Shown here: in pieces, positions 1-7,783 of the stretch
Numbering within the stretch: position 1 is the stretch's first letter
Layout of the letters: the number at the start of each line of letters is the position of its first letter
Source: JBHJGM01 sp964405825
GTDB lineage: Bacteria > Verrucomicrobiota > Verrucomicrobiia > Opitutales > JBHJGM01
Assembly: GCA_964405825.1 (NCBI GenBank)
Contig: CAYOPI010000006.1
Span: 20,175 to 84,174 of the forward strand
Reading direction: 5' to 3'
Length of the DNA: 64,000 nt
Program-made: the position numbers and the translations under genes
Notes under the pieces: model-generated
Told to the model about the DNA's origin: nothing
Database searches by the model: none
Seen by the model: the letters and a program-made list of their open reading frames with translations, nothing else

Positions 1-77
1 AAGCTGATAGCCGACTCTTGAATGAAGGAACTTGGAGAGGGTCCGCATCCTGCTGCCCTTGAAGCAACTTACCGAGT

Positions 78-383
78 ATGTCCGAAGCCAGTCAGAGCAG
101 CGCCAACGCCGGCGAAGTGGCCCGCGAGTTGAAAGTGCAGAACAAGATGGGGATTCACGCGCGTCCGGCGGCCATGATTGTTCGCATCTCCAACAAGTAT
201 CCCGAGGTGGACCTTTTTGTGGAAAAGGGCGACGAGCAGGTGAACGGCAAGAGCATCATGGGACTGATGATGCTGGCCGCCGGCCAGGGCTCCAACCTGC
301 GGTTTATCGCTTCGGGCGAAGGGGCCAAAGCGCTGCTGGACGAGATGGAAGGTCTGTTCTCCAGAAAGTTTGAGGAGGCCTGA
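78..383 (+). CDS. HPr-family phosphocarrier protein
   Basis: 101-residue HPr-like protein. HPr carries phosphate on a histidine in the phosphotransferase system or acts as a regulatory phosphoprotein in the cytosol. The active-site histidine is at about residue 27 in MGIHARPAAMIV, and the regulatory-serine region GKSIMGLM places a serine near residue 59, followed by the usual AAGQG stretch. About 13 extra N-terminal residues precede the HPr fold. No enzyme I, HPr kinase or sugar permease is encoded nearby, so a role in regulation rather than sugar uptake is possible; that is inference. The stop lies 3 bases before the GTG of the next gene, so the two are probably co-transcribed. Confidence 0.9.
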   Translation: MSEASQSSANAGEVARELKVQNKMGIHARPAAMIVRISNKYPEVDLFVEKGDEQVNGKSIMGLMMLAAGQGSNLRFIASGEGAKALLDEMEGLFSRKFEEA

Positions 384-386
384 GGG

Positions 387-986
387 GTGGACGCGGTCCG
401 GGTCGTCTTGATCGGTGACTCGATCCGAATGGGCTATGAATCCGCGGTGCGTGAACGCCTGCGTGCGCCGATCGAGGTCATCACCACCCCGGAAAACGGG
501 CGTACCAGCGCCCACGTACTGGCAAACCTGCGCGAATGGGCCATCGACCACCGTCCACAGCTGATACACCTAAATTGCGGGCTGCATGATCTGCGGCGTG
601 AATTCGGTGCGAGTGAGAACGCAGTACCACTGGAGGATTATGCGAAAAATCTCGAGGCGATCTTCACTGCATTGCAGACTGAGACCGAGGCTCATCTGGT
701 CTGGGCGCAGACCACCCCGGTGAATCAGGAGTGGCATCACCGGACCAAGGATTTCGACCGGCTGGAGGCCGAAGTGGCCGCCTACAATCGTCGCGCAGTC
801 GAGATTGCAGGGCAGAAAGATATCCAGGTCAACGACTTGCACTCGCTGGTCGAAAAAGCGGGGCGAGACCCGCTTCTGCGCGACGATGGGGTGCACTTCA
901 CCCCGAGCGGAAGCCGGTTGCTGGGTCACGCGGTGGCGGACTGCGTGCGCAAGGTGCTGGACGGAGCCAGGTTTCGCGGAGCCTGA
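387..986 (+). CDS. SGNH/GDSL-family hydrolase
   Basis: 199-residue SGNH hydrolase (esterase or lipase fold). Block I is IGDSIRMGY, with the nucleophile serine at residue 12. Block V is DDGVHFTPSG near the C-terminus, supplying the catalytic Asp and His. Where most members have GxND (block III) this protein reads GLHD, so the usual oxyanion-hole asparagine appears replaced by histidine. There is no signal peptide, so it is probably cytoplasmic. The start is GTG, 3 bases after the HPr stop, with the GAGG of the preceding codons serving as ribosome-binding site. The substrate cannot be told from sequence. Confidence 0.8.
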   Translation: MDAVRVVLIGDSIRMGYESAVRERLRAPIEVITTPENGRTSAHVLANLREWAIDHRPQLIHLNCGLHDLRREFGASENAVPLEDYAKNLEAIFTALQTETEAHLVWAQTTPVNQEWHHRTKDFDRLEAEVAAYNRRAVEIAGQKDIQVNDLHSLVEKAGRDPLLRDDGVHFTPSGSRLLGHAVADCVRKVLDGARFRGA

Positions 987-1110
987 GGACATTGGGGAAT
1001 TGCGAATAATCCGCTTGGCATCAGTGCGTTGTGGGCCTATCGTCCACGGTTGACGGCGTGTTGATTCCTCCGTGCAGGCCGTTTCACCTCCCCCAGTCAG
1101 CTGTCCCGTC

Positions 1111-1791
1111 ATGACCGAATCTTCGGAAAAACAACAAAAGCGCATCTTCCTGGTCGATGACCATCCATTGATCCGAAGTGGCCTTGCGCAGATCATCGAA
1201 GAAGAGCCCGACCTGACCATTTGCGGCCAGGCCAAGAATGCGGCCGAAGCCATGAAAGGGGTCAAGGATTCCGCCCCCGACCTGGTGGTGGTGGACCTGT
1301 CGCTGGAGGGCAGCAACGGCATCGAGCTGATCAAGAACCTCAAGGCGCTCTATCCCGACCTGGAGTTCATGATGTTCTCGATGCACGACGAGCGCGTCTT
1401 TGCCCAGCGGGCGCTGCGCGCAGGTGCGCGAGCCTTCGTGATGAAGCACGAGAGCAAGGACACGATCAAGACGGCCATTCGCCGGGCGCTCTCGGGAAAC
1501 ATTTACGTAAGCGAGCGTGTATCCGAACAATTGCTGCACCAGATCGTCAGCGGCACTGCCTCGGACAAGGGTTCGCCGGTGGACAAGCTGACCGACCGCG
1601 AACTGGAGGTGATCCAGCTGATCGGCAAGCGCCTTTCCACGCGCGAAGTACCCAAAGCGCTGACTGTGAGCGTGAAGACCGTGGAGTCGCACCGTGCGCA
1701 CATCAAGGAGAAGCTCGAACTCTCCAGCGGCAACGAGCTGGTGAAGTTCGCCATCCAGTGGGTTGAGCACGAGCACGGCCTGGCGCACTAG
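1111..1791 (+). CDS. NarL/FixJ-family response regulator
   Basis: 226-residue two-component response regulator. The receiver domain (about residues 10-125) has the acidic pair D16-D17 (VDDHP), the phospho-acceptor D62 (VVVDLS) and K112. The C-terminal LuxR-type HTH reads LTDRELEVIQLIGKRLSTREV, with recognition helix SVKTVESHRAHIKEKL. The frame opens at a GTG at 1072, but ATG 1111 is preferred because the receiver starts just after it and the upstream residues look like non-coding sequence. No histidine kinase is encoded near it, so it is an orphan regulator whose targets are unknown. Confidence 0.9.
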   Translation: MTESSEKQQKRIFLVDDHPLIRSGLAQIIEEEPDLTICGQAKNAAEAMKGVKDSAPDLVVVDLSLEGSNGIELIKNLKALYPDLEFMMFSMHDERVFAQRALRAGARAFVMKHESKDTIKTAIRRALSGNIYVSERVSEQLLHQIVSGTASDKGSPVDKLTDRELEVIQLIGKRLSTREVPKALTVSVKTVESHRAHIKEKLELSSGNELVKFAIQWVEHEHGLAH

Positions 1792-1873
1792 CGAGCGCGC
1801 CGGATAGATTACGAAGGGCTCGGCAAAGGTGCCGGGTCCAACGAGCGGCTTGGTCTTCGGTGGATCTTGGGGA

Positions 1874-3046
1874 TCAGACTTCGACGATCAGGCCCTTGAG
1901 GTAGCGGCTTTCGGGCATCGTGAGCAGGACCGGGTGATCCGGTGGGGCTTCGGTGCGGTGAAGCAGGCGCGGTTCGCGTCCGGCATCGGCGGCGGCTTCG
2001 GCCACGACGGACTCGAAGGTGGCTGCGTCGACATGCTGCGAGCAGCAATAAGTGGCCAGGACACCGCCGGGCTCGAGCGATTGCAGGGCGCGCAGGTTCA
2101 GTTCCTTGTAGCCGCGCAGGGCGCCCTCGAGGACGCGGCGGTTGCGGGCGAAGGACGGCGGGTCGAGCACGACCAGACCGAAGCGGGCTTCACGGTTGGC
2201 GTTGAACCAGTCGAAGAGGTTGCCGTGGAGGAACTCGGCCGGGAGTTCGTTGCGAGCGGCGTTGCCGAGTGCGGCGTCGAGGGCGGGCTTGGCCGAGTCG
2301 ATTCCCAGCACGCTTGAGGCACCGGCCCGCGCACAGTGCAACGCAAAGGCTCCCTGGTTGCAGCAGCCATCGAGCACGCGTCGGCCCTGGGCATAAGTCG
2401 CTACCAGCGGATGCTGCAGGCGCTGGTCGAGGTAGAAACCGGTCTTCTGCCCGGCGTGCAGGTCGAGGCGGTACTCCACCCCGTCGATCGCATACCAGTC
2501 GGGTTCGAGGGTGCGGCCGGAGCGCGTGCGCACCTGCAAGGGCAGGCCTTCGAGGGCACGGGAAGGAGCGTCGTTGCGAAAGATGATCTCGGCGGGCTGG
2601 CAGAGTTCACTCAAGGCCTGATCGATCGCTTCGACCTGCCGGTCCATCCCGAGCGTGAGCATCTGAACGACGAGGATCTGGTCGAAGCGATCCACGACGA
2701 GTCCGGGTAAACCGTCCGCCTCGGACCAGACCAGCCGGCAGAACGGCGCCTCGCCGCGGCGCTCGATGGAGGTCTGGAGGCGTTCGCGCAGCAGCAGGGC
2801 GTCAAAGGCTTCAAGCGAGCGGCTGTAGCGTCGCCACACGATCTGGGACTGGCTGTTGTACAGTCCCATGCCCAGGGAACGCCCGGCAGCGTCGCGCAGT
2901 TCGATTCCCTGTCCGTCAAAACGCGCGCCCAACTGGAAACCGTCGGCGATCTCGTTTCCAAAAACCCAGGGGTGCCCCTGCAGCACGCGGTGGCGCGAGC
3001 CGCCACGCAGTTTCAAGGCGGGAGCCGAGGTGGAAAGGTTGGCCAT
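1874..3046 (-). CDS. rlmI: Class I SAM-dependent rRNA methyltransferase, RlmI family
   Basis: 390-residue protein with the architecture of RlmI/YwbD, which makes m5C in 23S rRNA (C1962 in E. coli). An N-terminal PUA-like domain begins GGSRHRVLQGHPWVFGNEI. The Rossmann methyltransferase domain shows KTGFYLDQR, then VLDGCCNQGAFALHCARAG (SAM-binding motif I), and the catalytic-region motif LDPPSFARN. The gene follows the LptF/LptG-type permease by 3 bases on the same strand, so they are probably one transcript. It converges on the response regulator, separated by 82 bases. The exact target base is assumed from the family. Confidence 0.88.
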   Translation of the reverse strand: MANLSTSAPALKLRGGSRHRVLQGHPWVFGNEIADGFQLGARFDGQGIELRDAAGRSLGMGLYNSQSQIVWRRYSRSLEAFDALLLRERLQTSIERRGEAPFCRLVWSEADGLPGLVVDRFDQILVVQMLTLGMDRQVEAIDQALSELCQPAEIIFRNDAPSRALEGLPLQVRTRSGRTLEPDWYAIDGVEYRLDLHAGQKTGFYLDQRLQHPLVATYAQGRRVLDGCCNQGAFALHCARAGASSVLGIDSAKPALDAALGNAARNELPAEFLHGNLFDWFNANREARFGLVVLDPPSFARNRRVLEGALRGYKELNLRALQSLEPGGVLATYCCSQHVDAATFESVVAEAAADAGREPRLLHRTEAPPDHPVLLTMPESRYLKGLIVEV

Positions 3047-3049
3047 GGC

Positions 3050-4174
3050 TCAGATTGCGCGGCGTTGCAGCCAGGCCGCCAGCACAAAGACCAGACCGAC
3101 CGGCAGCCACGCCGCCACCACCGGCTGCAGGTGCGCCTGCTCGCCAAGCATCGTCGACACGTTGGCGATGATGAAGAACAGAAAGAACAGGCCAATTGAC
3201 TTGGAGACGCCGACCAAGGGATTGGTCCGCACGCCGGCGACGGCAAAGGGGATGGCGATCCCGACGGCGGCCAGGCAGGTGAGCGAGCCGGCCAGGACGC
3301 TGTGATAGCGCACGGCGTAAGGTCGCATCTGCTCACTCATCTCCAGGGGGATGCGTTCGAGCAGGCGGCGTATCTCCAGAAGCGAGAGGTCGCGCGGCGG
3401 TCGGCTGAGCAGGAGCATCGTCTCGGGGCGCTCGGTCAGCTCGGGCACCGGGGTGGCCGGGAAACGCCCGAACCATGGCGCGAACGTCGCCTCGCCTTCC
3501 AGCGGATCGAAGGTGACGTCGCGGCCTTCCTGAAAAAACCAGTGGCCGGCGTAGGGGTCGAAGTAGGCCTCGCGCGCAACCAGCCGGCGGTGTTCGCGGC
3601 CCTCTTCGTCGTAGAAGTAGACGTTCACGCCCCGCGCGCGCTGGCGGAAGTCGCTGAAGTTCTCCATGAACCAGCGGCGGTTCTCGACGCGGTTGTCGAA
3701 GGTGAGCTGACCGATGAGGCCGATGTCCTCGACGGGGCGTTCGCGAGCTTCCTTGGCGTACTGCAGGTCGCGGCGGATCTGACGGGTGTCTTCAACGAAG
3801 GCCGGTACCAGGGTGGCGTTGAGGTAGAAGGCCAGGGCGGAAAGCATCAGGCCGGCCAGCCAGAGCGAGCGTGTGATCTTCAGCAGGCTCAGCCCGGCCG
3901 AGCGCAGCGCGATGATCTCGTAGTTGCGGTGAAGGTTACCCAGGGTGAAGAGCAGCGAGAGCAGCAGCGCCAACGGCAGGATAGTCGGCAGGAAGGTGGG
4001 CACGAGGCGCACGTAGTAGGCGAGGATCTGCCCGAGGCTGGCTTCCCAGTTGAGGAAGTCGGGCAGGTCGTCGTTGAGGTCCTCGATCAGCAGGACCATC
4101 AGCGTGAGCGCGATGGCCATGCAGAAGGACTTGAGCCACTCGATGAAGACGTAGCGGTCGTGCAGCCGCGCCAT
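3050..4174 (-). CDS. LptF/LptG (YjgP/YjgQ) family permease
   Basis: 374-residue inner-membrane permease of the YjgP/YjgQ family. Members pair with LptB and move lipopolysaccharide from the inner membrane to the Lpt bridge. Visible are an N-terminal helix (FCMAIALTLMVLLIEDL), the helices LVPTFLPTILPLALLLSLLF and SLWLAGLMLSALAFYLNAT, a large periplasmic beta-jellyroll-like middle (about residues 130-270), and three C-terminal helices. Sequence alone does not separate LptF from LptG, and the partner permease is not here. The gene is upstream of and probably co-transcribed with rlmI. It diverges from the sodium symporter gene across 110 bases. Confidence 0.85.
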   Translation of the reverse strand: MARLHDRYVFIEWLKSFCMAIALTLMVLLIEDLNDDLPDFLNWEASLGQILAYYVRLVPTFLPTILPLALLLSLLFTLGNLHRNYEIIALRSAGLSLLKITRSLWLAGLMLSALAFYLNATLVPAFVEDTRQIRRDLQYAKEARERPVEDIGLIGQLTFDNRVENRRWFMENFSDFRQRARGVNVYFYDEEGREHRRLVAREAYFDPYAGHWFFQEGRDVTFDPLEGEATFAPWFGRFPATPVPELTERPETMLLLSRPPRDLSLLEIRRLLERIPLEMSEQMRPYAVRYHSVLAGSLTCLAAVGIAIPFAVAGVRTNPLVGVSKSIGLFFLFFIIANVSTMLGEQAHLQPVVAAWLPVGLVFVLAAWLQRRAI

Positions 4175-4284
4175 GGGGTGGAAGGTTGGCGCAAATTGCT
4201 GGCGCGGGCGAAGGACAAAAGGGAGGCGGGCCCACTTTTTTCTCGCACCCGTTCCCTAAGCGCCTTGGATGAGCACAGTTACGA

Positions 4285-6138
4285 ATGGCTGGAGCAAAGG
4301 GCAATGAGTCGTGGGACTCGCGCATCGGGGTCATTCTGGCGGTGGCCGGCAGCGCGGTCGGCCTGGGAAACTTCCTGCGCTTCCCCGGGCTGGTGGCCGA
4401 GTACGGCGGCGGCGCCTTCATGCTGGCCTACTTCATTTCGCTACTGATTATCGGACTGCCCACGTGCTGGGCCGAGTGGACGATGGGCCGCCGCGGCGGG
4501 CGTTACGGCTACAACTCCTCACCGGCGATCCTGGCGGCGGTGACGCGGCGCAAGTGGGGCAAATGGATCGGGGTGATCGGCGTGGTGGTGCCGGTGACGA
4601 TCTACATGTACTACGTGTACATCGAGGCGTGGTGCCTGGGGTATGCGACGAACTTCGCGCTGGGCAACCTGGATTTTGAAACCGCGGAGAAGGCCGGCGA
4701 GTTCTTCGGCACGTTCGTGGGCATCGAGAAAAACGGCACGGCGGTGGGCTTCGGCATCGAACAGGTCGGCGTCTTTCTGGTGCTGAGCTTCCTGCTGAAT
4801 TTCTTCCTGATCTTTCGCGGGATCAGCAAGGGCATCGAGTTTTTCTGCAAGTATGCCCTGCCGCTGCTGATCGTGCTGGCGATGATCATTCTGGTGCGTG
4901 TGCTGACGCTGTCGCCGCCGGCCGACCACCCGGAGCAGACCATCGCCAACGGGCTCGGCTACATGTGGAACCCCGACAAGGTGGTGCTGCAGGCGGGCAC
5001 GCTGATCGAAACCGACGATGGCGAGCGCAAGGTGCAGGAGTGGGCCGACGTGGAGGAGGTGGTCGGGGCAGACTTCATCAAATCCAAGCGCGCGGAAGTC
5101 GAGACGCTGAACGCCGCGGCCAAAGCCACCGCGCAGCCGGAGCGTTACCGACTCTACACGCGCTCGTTCCTCGAGCAGATGGCCAGCCCGAGCCTGTGGA
5201 TCGCGGCGGCCTCGCAGATCTTCTTCTCGCTGTCGATCGGCTTTGGGGTGATCATCACCTACTCCAGCTACATGGACAGCAAGGACGACGTCGTGCTGAG
5301 CGGTCTGGCCGCCTCGAGTGCGAACGAGTTCTGCGAGGTCGGCCTGGGCGGGTTGATCACGATTCCGGCCGCGTTTGTCTTCCTGGGAGCAGCGGGGATT
5401 GCAGGCTACATCACCTCGAGTTTCGCGCTGGGCTTCAACGTGCTGCCGATGGTGTTTTCGCAGATGCCGCTGGGGAACCTTTTTGGTGCGCTGTTCTTTT
5501 TCCTGCTGTTTCTGGCGGCGGTGACCAGTTCGCTGTCGATGCTGCAGCCGGGGATCGCGTTTGTGGAAGAGGCCTACGGGATCGGGCGTCGACAGTCGGT
5601 CGCGCTGCTGGGGGTTATCACGGGCCTGGGCTGCTGCTTCATGGTCTGGGCCAGCGAGGGTCTGAAGGGTCTGGAAACGGTCGACTTCTGGGTGACGAAT
5701 CTGCTGATGGTCGGCCTGGCGACGTTTCAGGTGATCATCTTTGGCTGGACGCTTGGCCTGGAACGCGGGCTGGCGGAGGCGCACAAAGGTGCGACGATCC
5801 GCATTCCAAGGTTCTTCTCCTTGCTGATGAAGTGGGTCACGCCGCTGTTTCTGGTGACGATTCTCATGCTGTGGCTGCTGCGCGATGTCCTCTTTTCGGT
5901 GCTGAAAGCCTTCCTGCCCGAACGGATGGAGTGGTGGACACAGGCGCCGAAGCCTTACATCACTGACCTCGTGGGCGGGGTGACGGCCAGCGGCGAGGTG
6001 ATCCAAACGGACCCCGTCGCCTGGTTCGGGGTGGCGATCATCGTGTTGATTGTCCTCTTCGTGGTCGTGTCGGTGGCGCAGTCGCGCTTCTTCAGGAACG
6101 TGCACAACCCGGTGGGTGAACGCGGAGGCGAGGGATGA
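4285..6138 (+). CDS. Sodium-dependent transporter, SNF/NSS family
   Basis: 617-residue neurotransmitter:sodium symporter homologue (LeuT fold), which imports amino acids or related solutes with sodium. TM1 carries the family sodium-site motif AVGLGNFLRFP at about residues 24-34, followed by the GGGAFMLAYF hinge; about twelve hydrophobic helices follow. It is longer than usual for bacterial members because a charged stretch of about 60 residues (roughly 237-297) sits between the GYMWNPDKVV segment and the helix starting PSLWIAAASQIFFSLS. It overlaps the start of the next gene by 4 bases (ATGA), a gene for a small membrane partner. The substrate is not predictable here. Confidence 0.92.
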   Translation: MAGAKGNESWDSRIGVILAVAGSAVGLGNFLRFPGLVAEYGGGAFMLAYFISLLIIGLPTCWAEWTMGRRGGRYGYNSSPAILAAVTRRKWGKWIGVIGVVVPVTIYMYYVYIEAWCLGYATNFALGNLDFETAEKAGEFFGTFVGIEKNGTAVGFGIEQVGVFLVLSFLLNFFLIFRGISKGIEFFCKYALPLLIVLAMIILVRVLTLSPPADHPEQTIANGLGYMWNPDKVVLQAGTLIETDDGERKVQEWADVEEVVGADFIKSKRAEVETLNAAAKATAQPERYRLYTRSFLEQMASPSLWIAAASQIFFSLSIGFGVIITYSSYMDSKDDVVLSGLAASSANEFCEVGLGGLITIPAAFVFLGAAGIAGYITSSFALGFNVLPMVFSQMPLGNLFGALFFFLLFLAAVTSSLSMLQPGIAFVEEAYGIGRRQSVALLGVITGLGCCFMVWASEGLKGLETVDFWVTNLLMVGLATFQVIIFGWTLGLERGLAEAHKGATIRIPRFFSLLMKWVTPLFLVTILMLWLLRDVLFSVLKAFLPERMEWWTQAPKPYITDLVGGVTASGEVIQTDPVAWFGVAIIVLIVLFVVVSVAQSRFFRNVHNPVGERGGEG

Positions 6139-6389
6139 CCACCGGGGGCTTGATCATTTTGGTGCTGTCGGTGGGCGGGGTAACGCTGCTGTTTGCCTGG
6201 TGCATCTTCAAGGTGCTGACCACGCCGACGGAAACCGCGCACGTGCATGGCTTTGAGCAGGAGACTCCCGACGAGAAAGCCGAGTACGAAGCCGAGAAGA
6301 TCAAGGAAGCCAACCGGCGCAAGCCGACCGATGCCCCCTTCACCGAAAAGGGCTCAGACGGCGGCTCCGGCGAGAAGCCCGGCAGTTGA
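6135..6389 (+). CDS. Small membrane partner of the NSS transporter (MetS-like)
   Basis: 84-residue protein with one N-terminal transmembrane helix (about residues 4-27, GLIILVLSVGGVTLLFAWCI) and a highly charged cytoplasmic tail. Its start overlaps the transporter stop by ATGA, which implies coupled translation. In Corynebacterium the NSS methionine/alanine importer MetP needs a similarly small single-pass subunit, MetS; the position, size and topology here match, though sequence similarity cannot be tested. The last 36 bases overlap the 3' end of mtaB on the opposite strand. Confidence 0.75.
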   Translation: MTTGGLIILVLSVGGVTLLFAWCIFKVLTTPTETAHVHGFEQETPDEKAEYEAEKIKEANRRKPTDAPFTEKGSDGGSGEKPGS

Positions 6390-7721
6390 AGGGACGGAGG
6401 CCACATCGAGCAGTTGGCCCTCAACAAAATCTCCTACCGCACGGTGCAGGCGGACACGGGCCAGGCGGTTGCGCCAGGCGTCGGGATTCTCCGGCAAGGG
6501 CATGACGACGCGGATGTAGTTGGAGGTGTAGCCGCAAAGGCCGTCGGGCTGAGGATCCTCGATGAGCACTTCCATTTCCTGCCCGGCAAACCGTGCGTTC
6601 CAGAGCTGGCGTTGCCGAGCCGAAAGCGAGCGAAGGCGGGCGCTGCGACGCTGGCGTTCGGCAACCGGCACCTGATCCTCGCGGCGGGCCGCCGGCGTGC
6701 GTTCGCGCTCGGAGTAGGTGAAGACGTGGGCGTAGGCAAAGGGCAGGCGCTGAAAGAAAGCGCAGGTGGTCTCGAAGTCCTCGCGGGATTCACCGGGGTG
6801 ACCGATGAGGATGTCCGTACCCAGACAGAGTTCGGGGACGCGGGCCAAGGCGAGGCGGGCAAAGTCCTCGTATTCGAAAATTGAATACCGGCGGCGCATC
6901 TCCTTGAGGATGCGGTTGCAGCCGGACTGCAGGGGAAGGTGCAGGTAGGGCTGAAGGCGGTGCGCCGGGTCGGCCATGCGGTCGAGGAGGGCTTCGGGCA
7001 CGGTGGTGGGCTCGATGCTGCTGAGGCGAAGGCGGTCCAGCCCCTCAATCGCGCCGAGGGCGTCGACCATCTCGACGATGCCGTATCCGCAGCTTGAATA
7101 CGTCCCGACGTTGACGCCGGTCAACACCAGCTCGCGCGCGCCGCGCTTGGCGAGGCGGCGGGCTTCTTCGATCAGGTTCGACCAGTCGCGGCTGCGAGCT
7201 GGCCCGCGGACCCGGGGGATGATGCAGAAGCCGCAGACAAAGTCGCAGCCATCCTGCACCTTCAGGTTGGCCCGCTGCGGGAAGGGCCAGTCACCGGCGA
7301 ACGGGATGGTGAAGTCGTCGCGGTCCAGCCGCTCACGAATGACTACGGGTGCGGCGTTGCGCGCGCCGTCAGCCAGGTACTCCAGCAGGTTGAGCTTGTG
7401 GCGGTTGCCCAGGATGAGGTCGATGCCCTCCATCTGGCCGAGCCGGCGGTGACCGCTCTCGGCGTAGCAGCCGGTGACCGCCAGAAAGGCCCCGGGGTTG
7501 CAGCGGCGGAAGCGGCGAATCTCGTAGCGACACTTCAGATCGGCCTGGGCAGTGACCGTGCAGGTGTTGAGGACGCCCAGTTCGGCCGGCTGCCCAAAGG
7601 GCACGATGGTGTAACCGGCCGCGCGCAACTGATCCTCAAGCAGGCGGGTCTCGGACTGATTCAGGCGGCAGCCCAGAGTGTGGAGCGAAGCTCGCCGTTG
7701 GCCGCTGGGGGGCGTGCTCAT
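6354..7721 (-). CDS. mtaB: tRNA t6A37 methylthiotransferase MtaB
   Basis: 455-residue radical-SAM methylthiotransferase that converts t6A37 to ms2t6A in tRNAs. The N-terminal UPF0004 domain has three cluster cysteines, C18 (HTLGCRLNQ), C54 (NTCTV) and C85 (TGCYAES). The radical-SAM cluster motif is CDFVCGFC (C159, C163, C166), and a C-terminal TRAM-like region follows. The HTLGCRLNQ opening and the lack of RimO features point to MtaB rather than MiaB or RimO. ATG 7721 is chosen; the open frame extends upstream but would have to run through the pilQ terminator. That ATG directly follows the terminator's T-run, an unusual arrangement described in the findings. Confidence 0.92.
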   Translation of the reverse strand: MSTPPSGQRRASLHTLGCRLNQSETRLLEDQLRAAGYTIVPFGQPAELGVLNTCTVTAQADLKCRYEIRRFRRCNPGAFLAVTGCYAESGHRRLGQMEGIDLILGNRHKLNLLEYLADGARNAAPVVIRERLDRDDFTIPFAGDWPFPQRANLKVQDGCDFVCGFCIIPRVRGPARSRDWSNLIEEARRLAKRGARELVLTGVNVGTYSSCGYGIVEMVDALGAIEGLDRLRLSSIEPTTVPEALLDRMADPAHRLQPYLHLPLQSGCNRILKEMRRRYSIFEYEDFARLALARVPELCLGTDILIGHPGESREDFETTCAFFQRLPFAYAHVFTYSERERTPAARREDQVPVAERQRRSARLRSLSARQRQLWNARFAGQEMEVLIEDPQPDGLCGYTSNYIRVVMPLPENPDAWRNRLARVRLHRAVGDFVEGQLLDVASVPSTAGLLAGAAV

Positions 7722-7749
7722 AAAAAAACGGCAGCTTACGCTGCCGTTT
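7722..7749 (-). terminator. Rho-independent terminator of the pilMNOPQ operon
   Basis: Read on the minus strand, a perfect 9-bp stem (arms 7740-7748 and 7727-7735, AACGGCAGC type) closes a 4-base loop and is followed by seven T residues (7728 to 7722). It lies 35 bases after the pilQ stop. The T-run is immediately followed by the ATG of mtaB. Confidence 0.93.
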
Positions 7750-7783
7750 GAAAGGTTCAAGGTCCAAGGGACCTCGCTGTCGT

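Noticed and set aside
1817..1834. Hairpin CTCGGCA-AAGG-TGCCGGG between the response regulator and rlmI
   Set aside because: No T-run on either strand; it may be a transcript-end structure but cannot be called a terminator.
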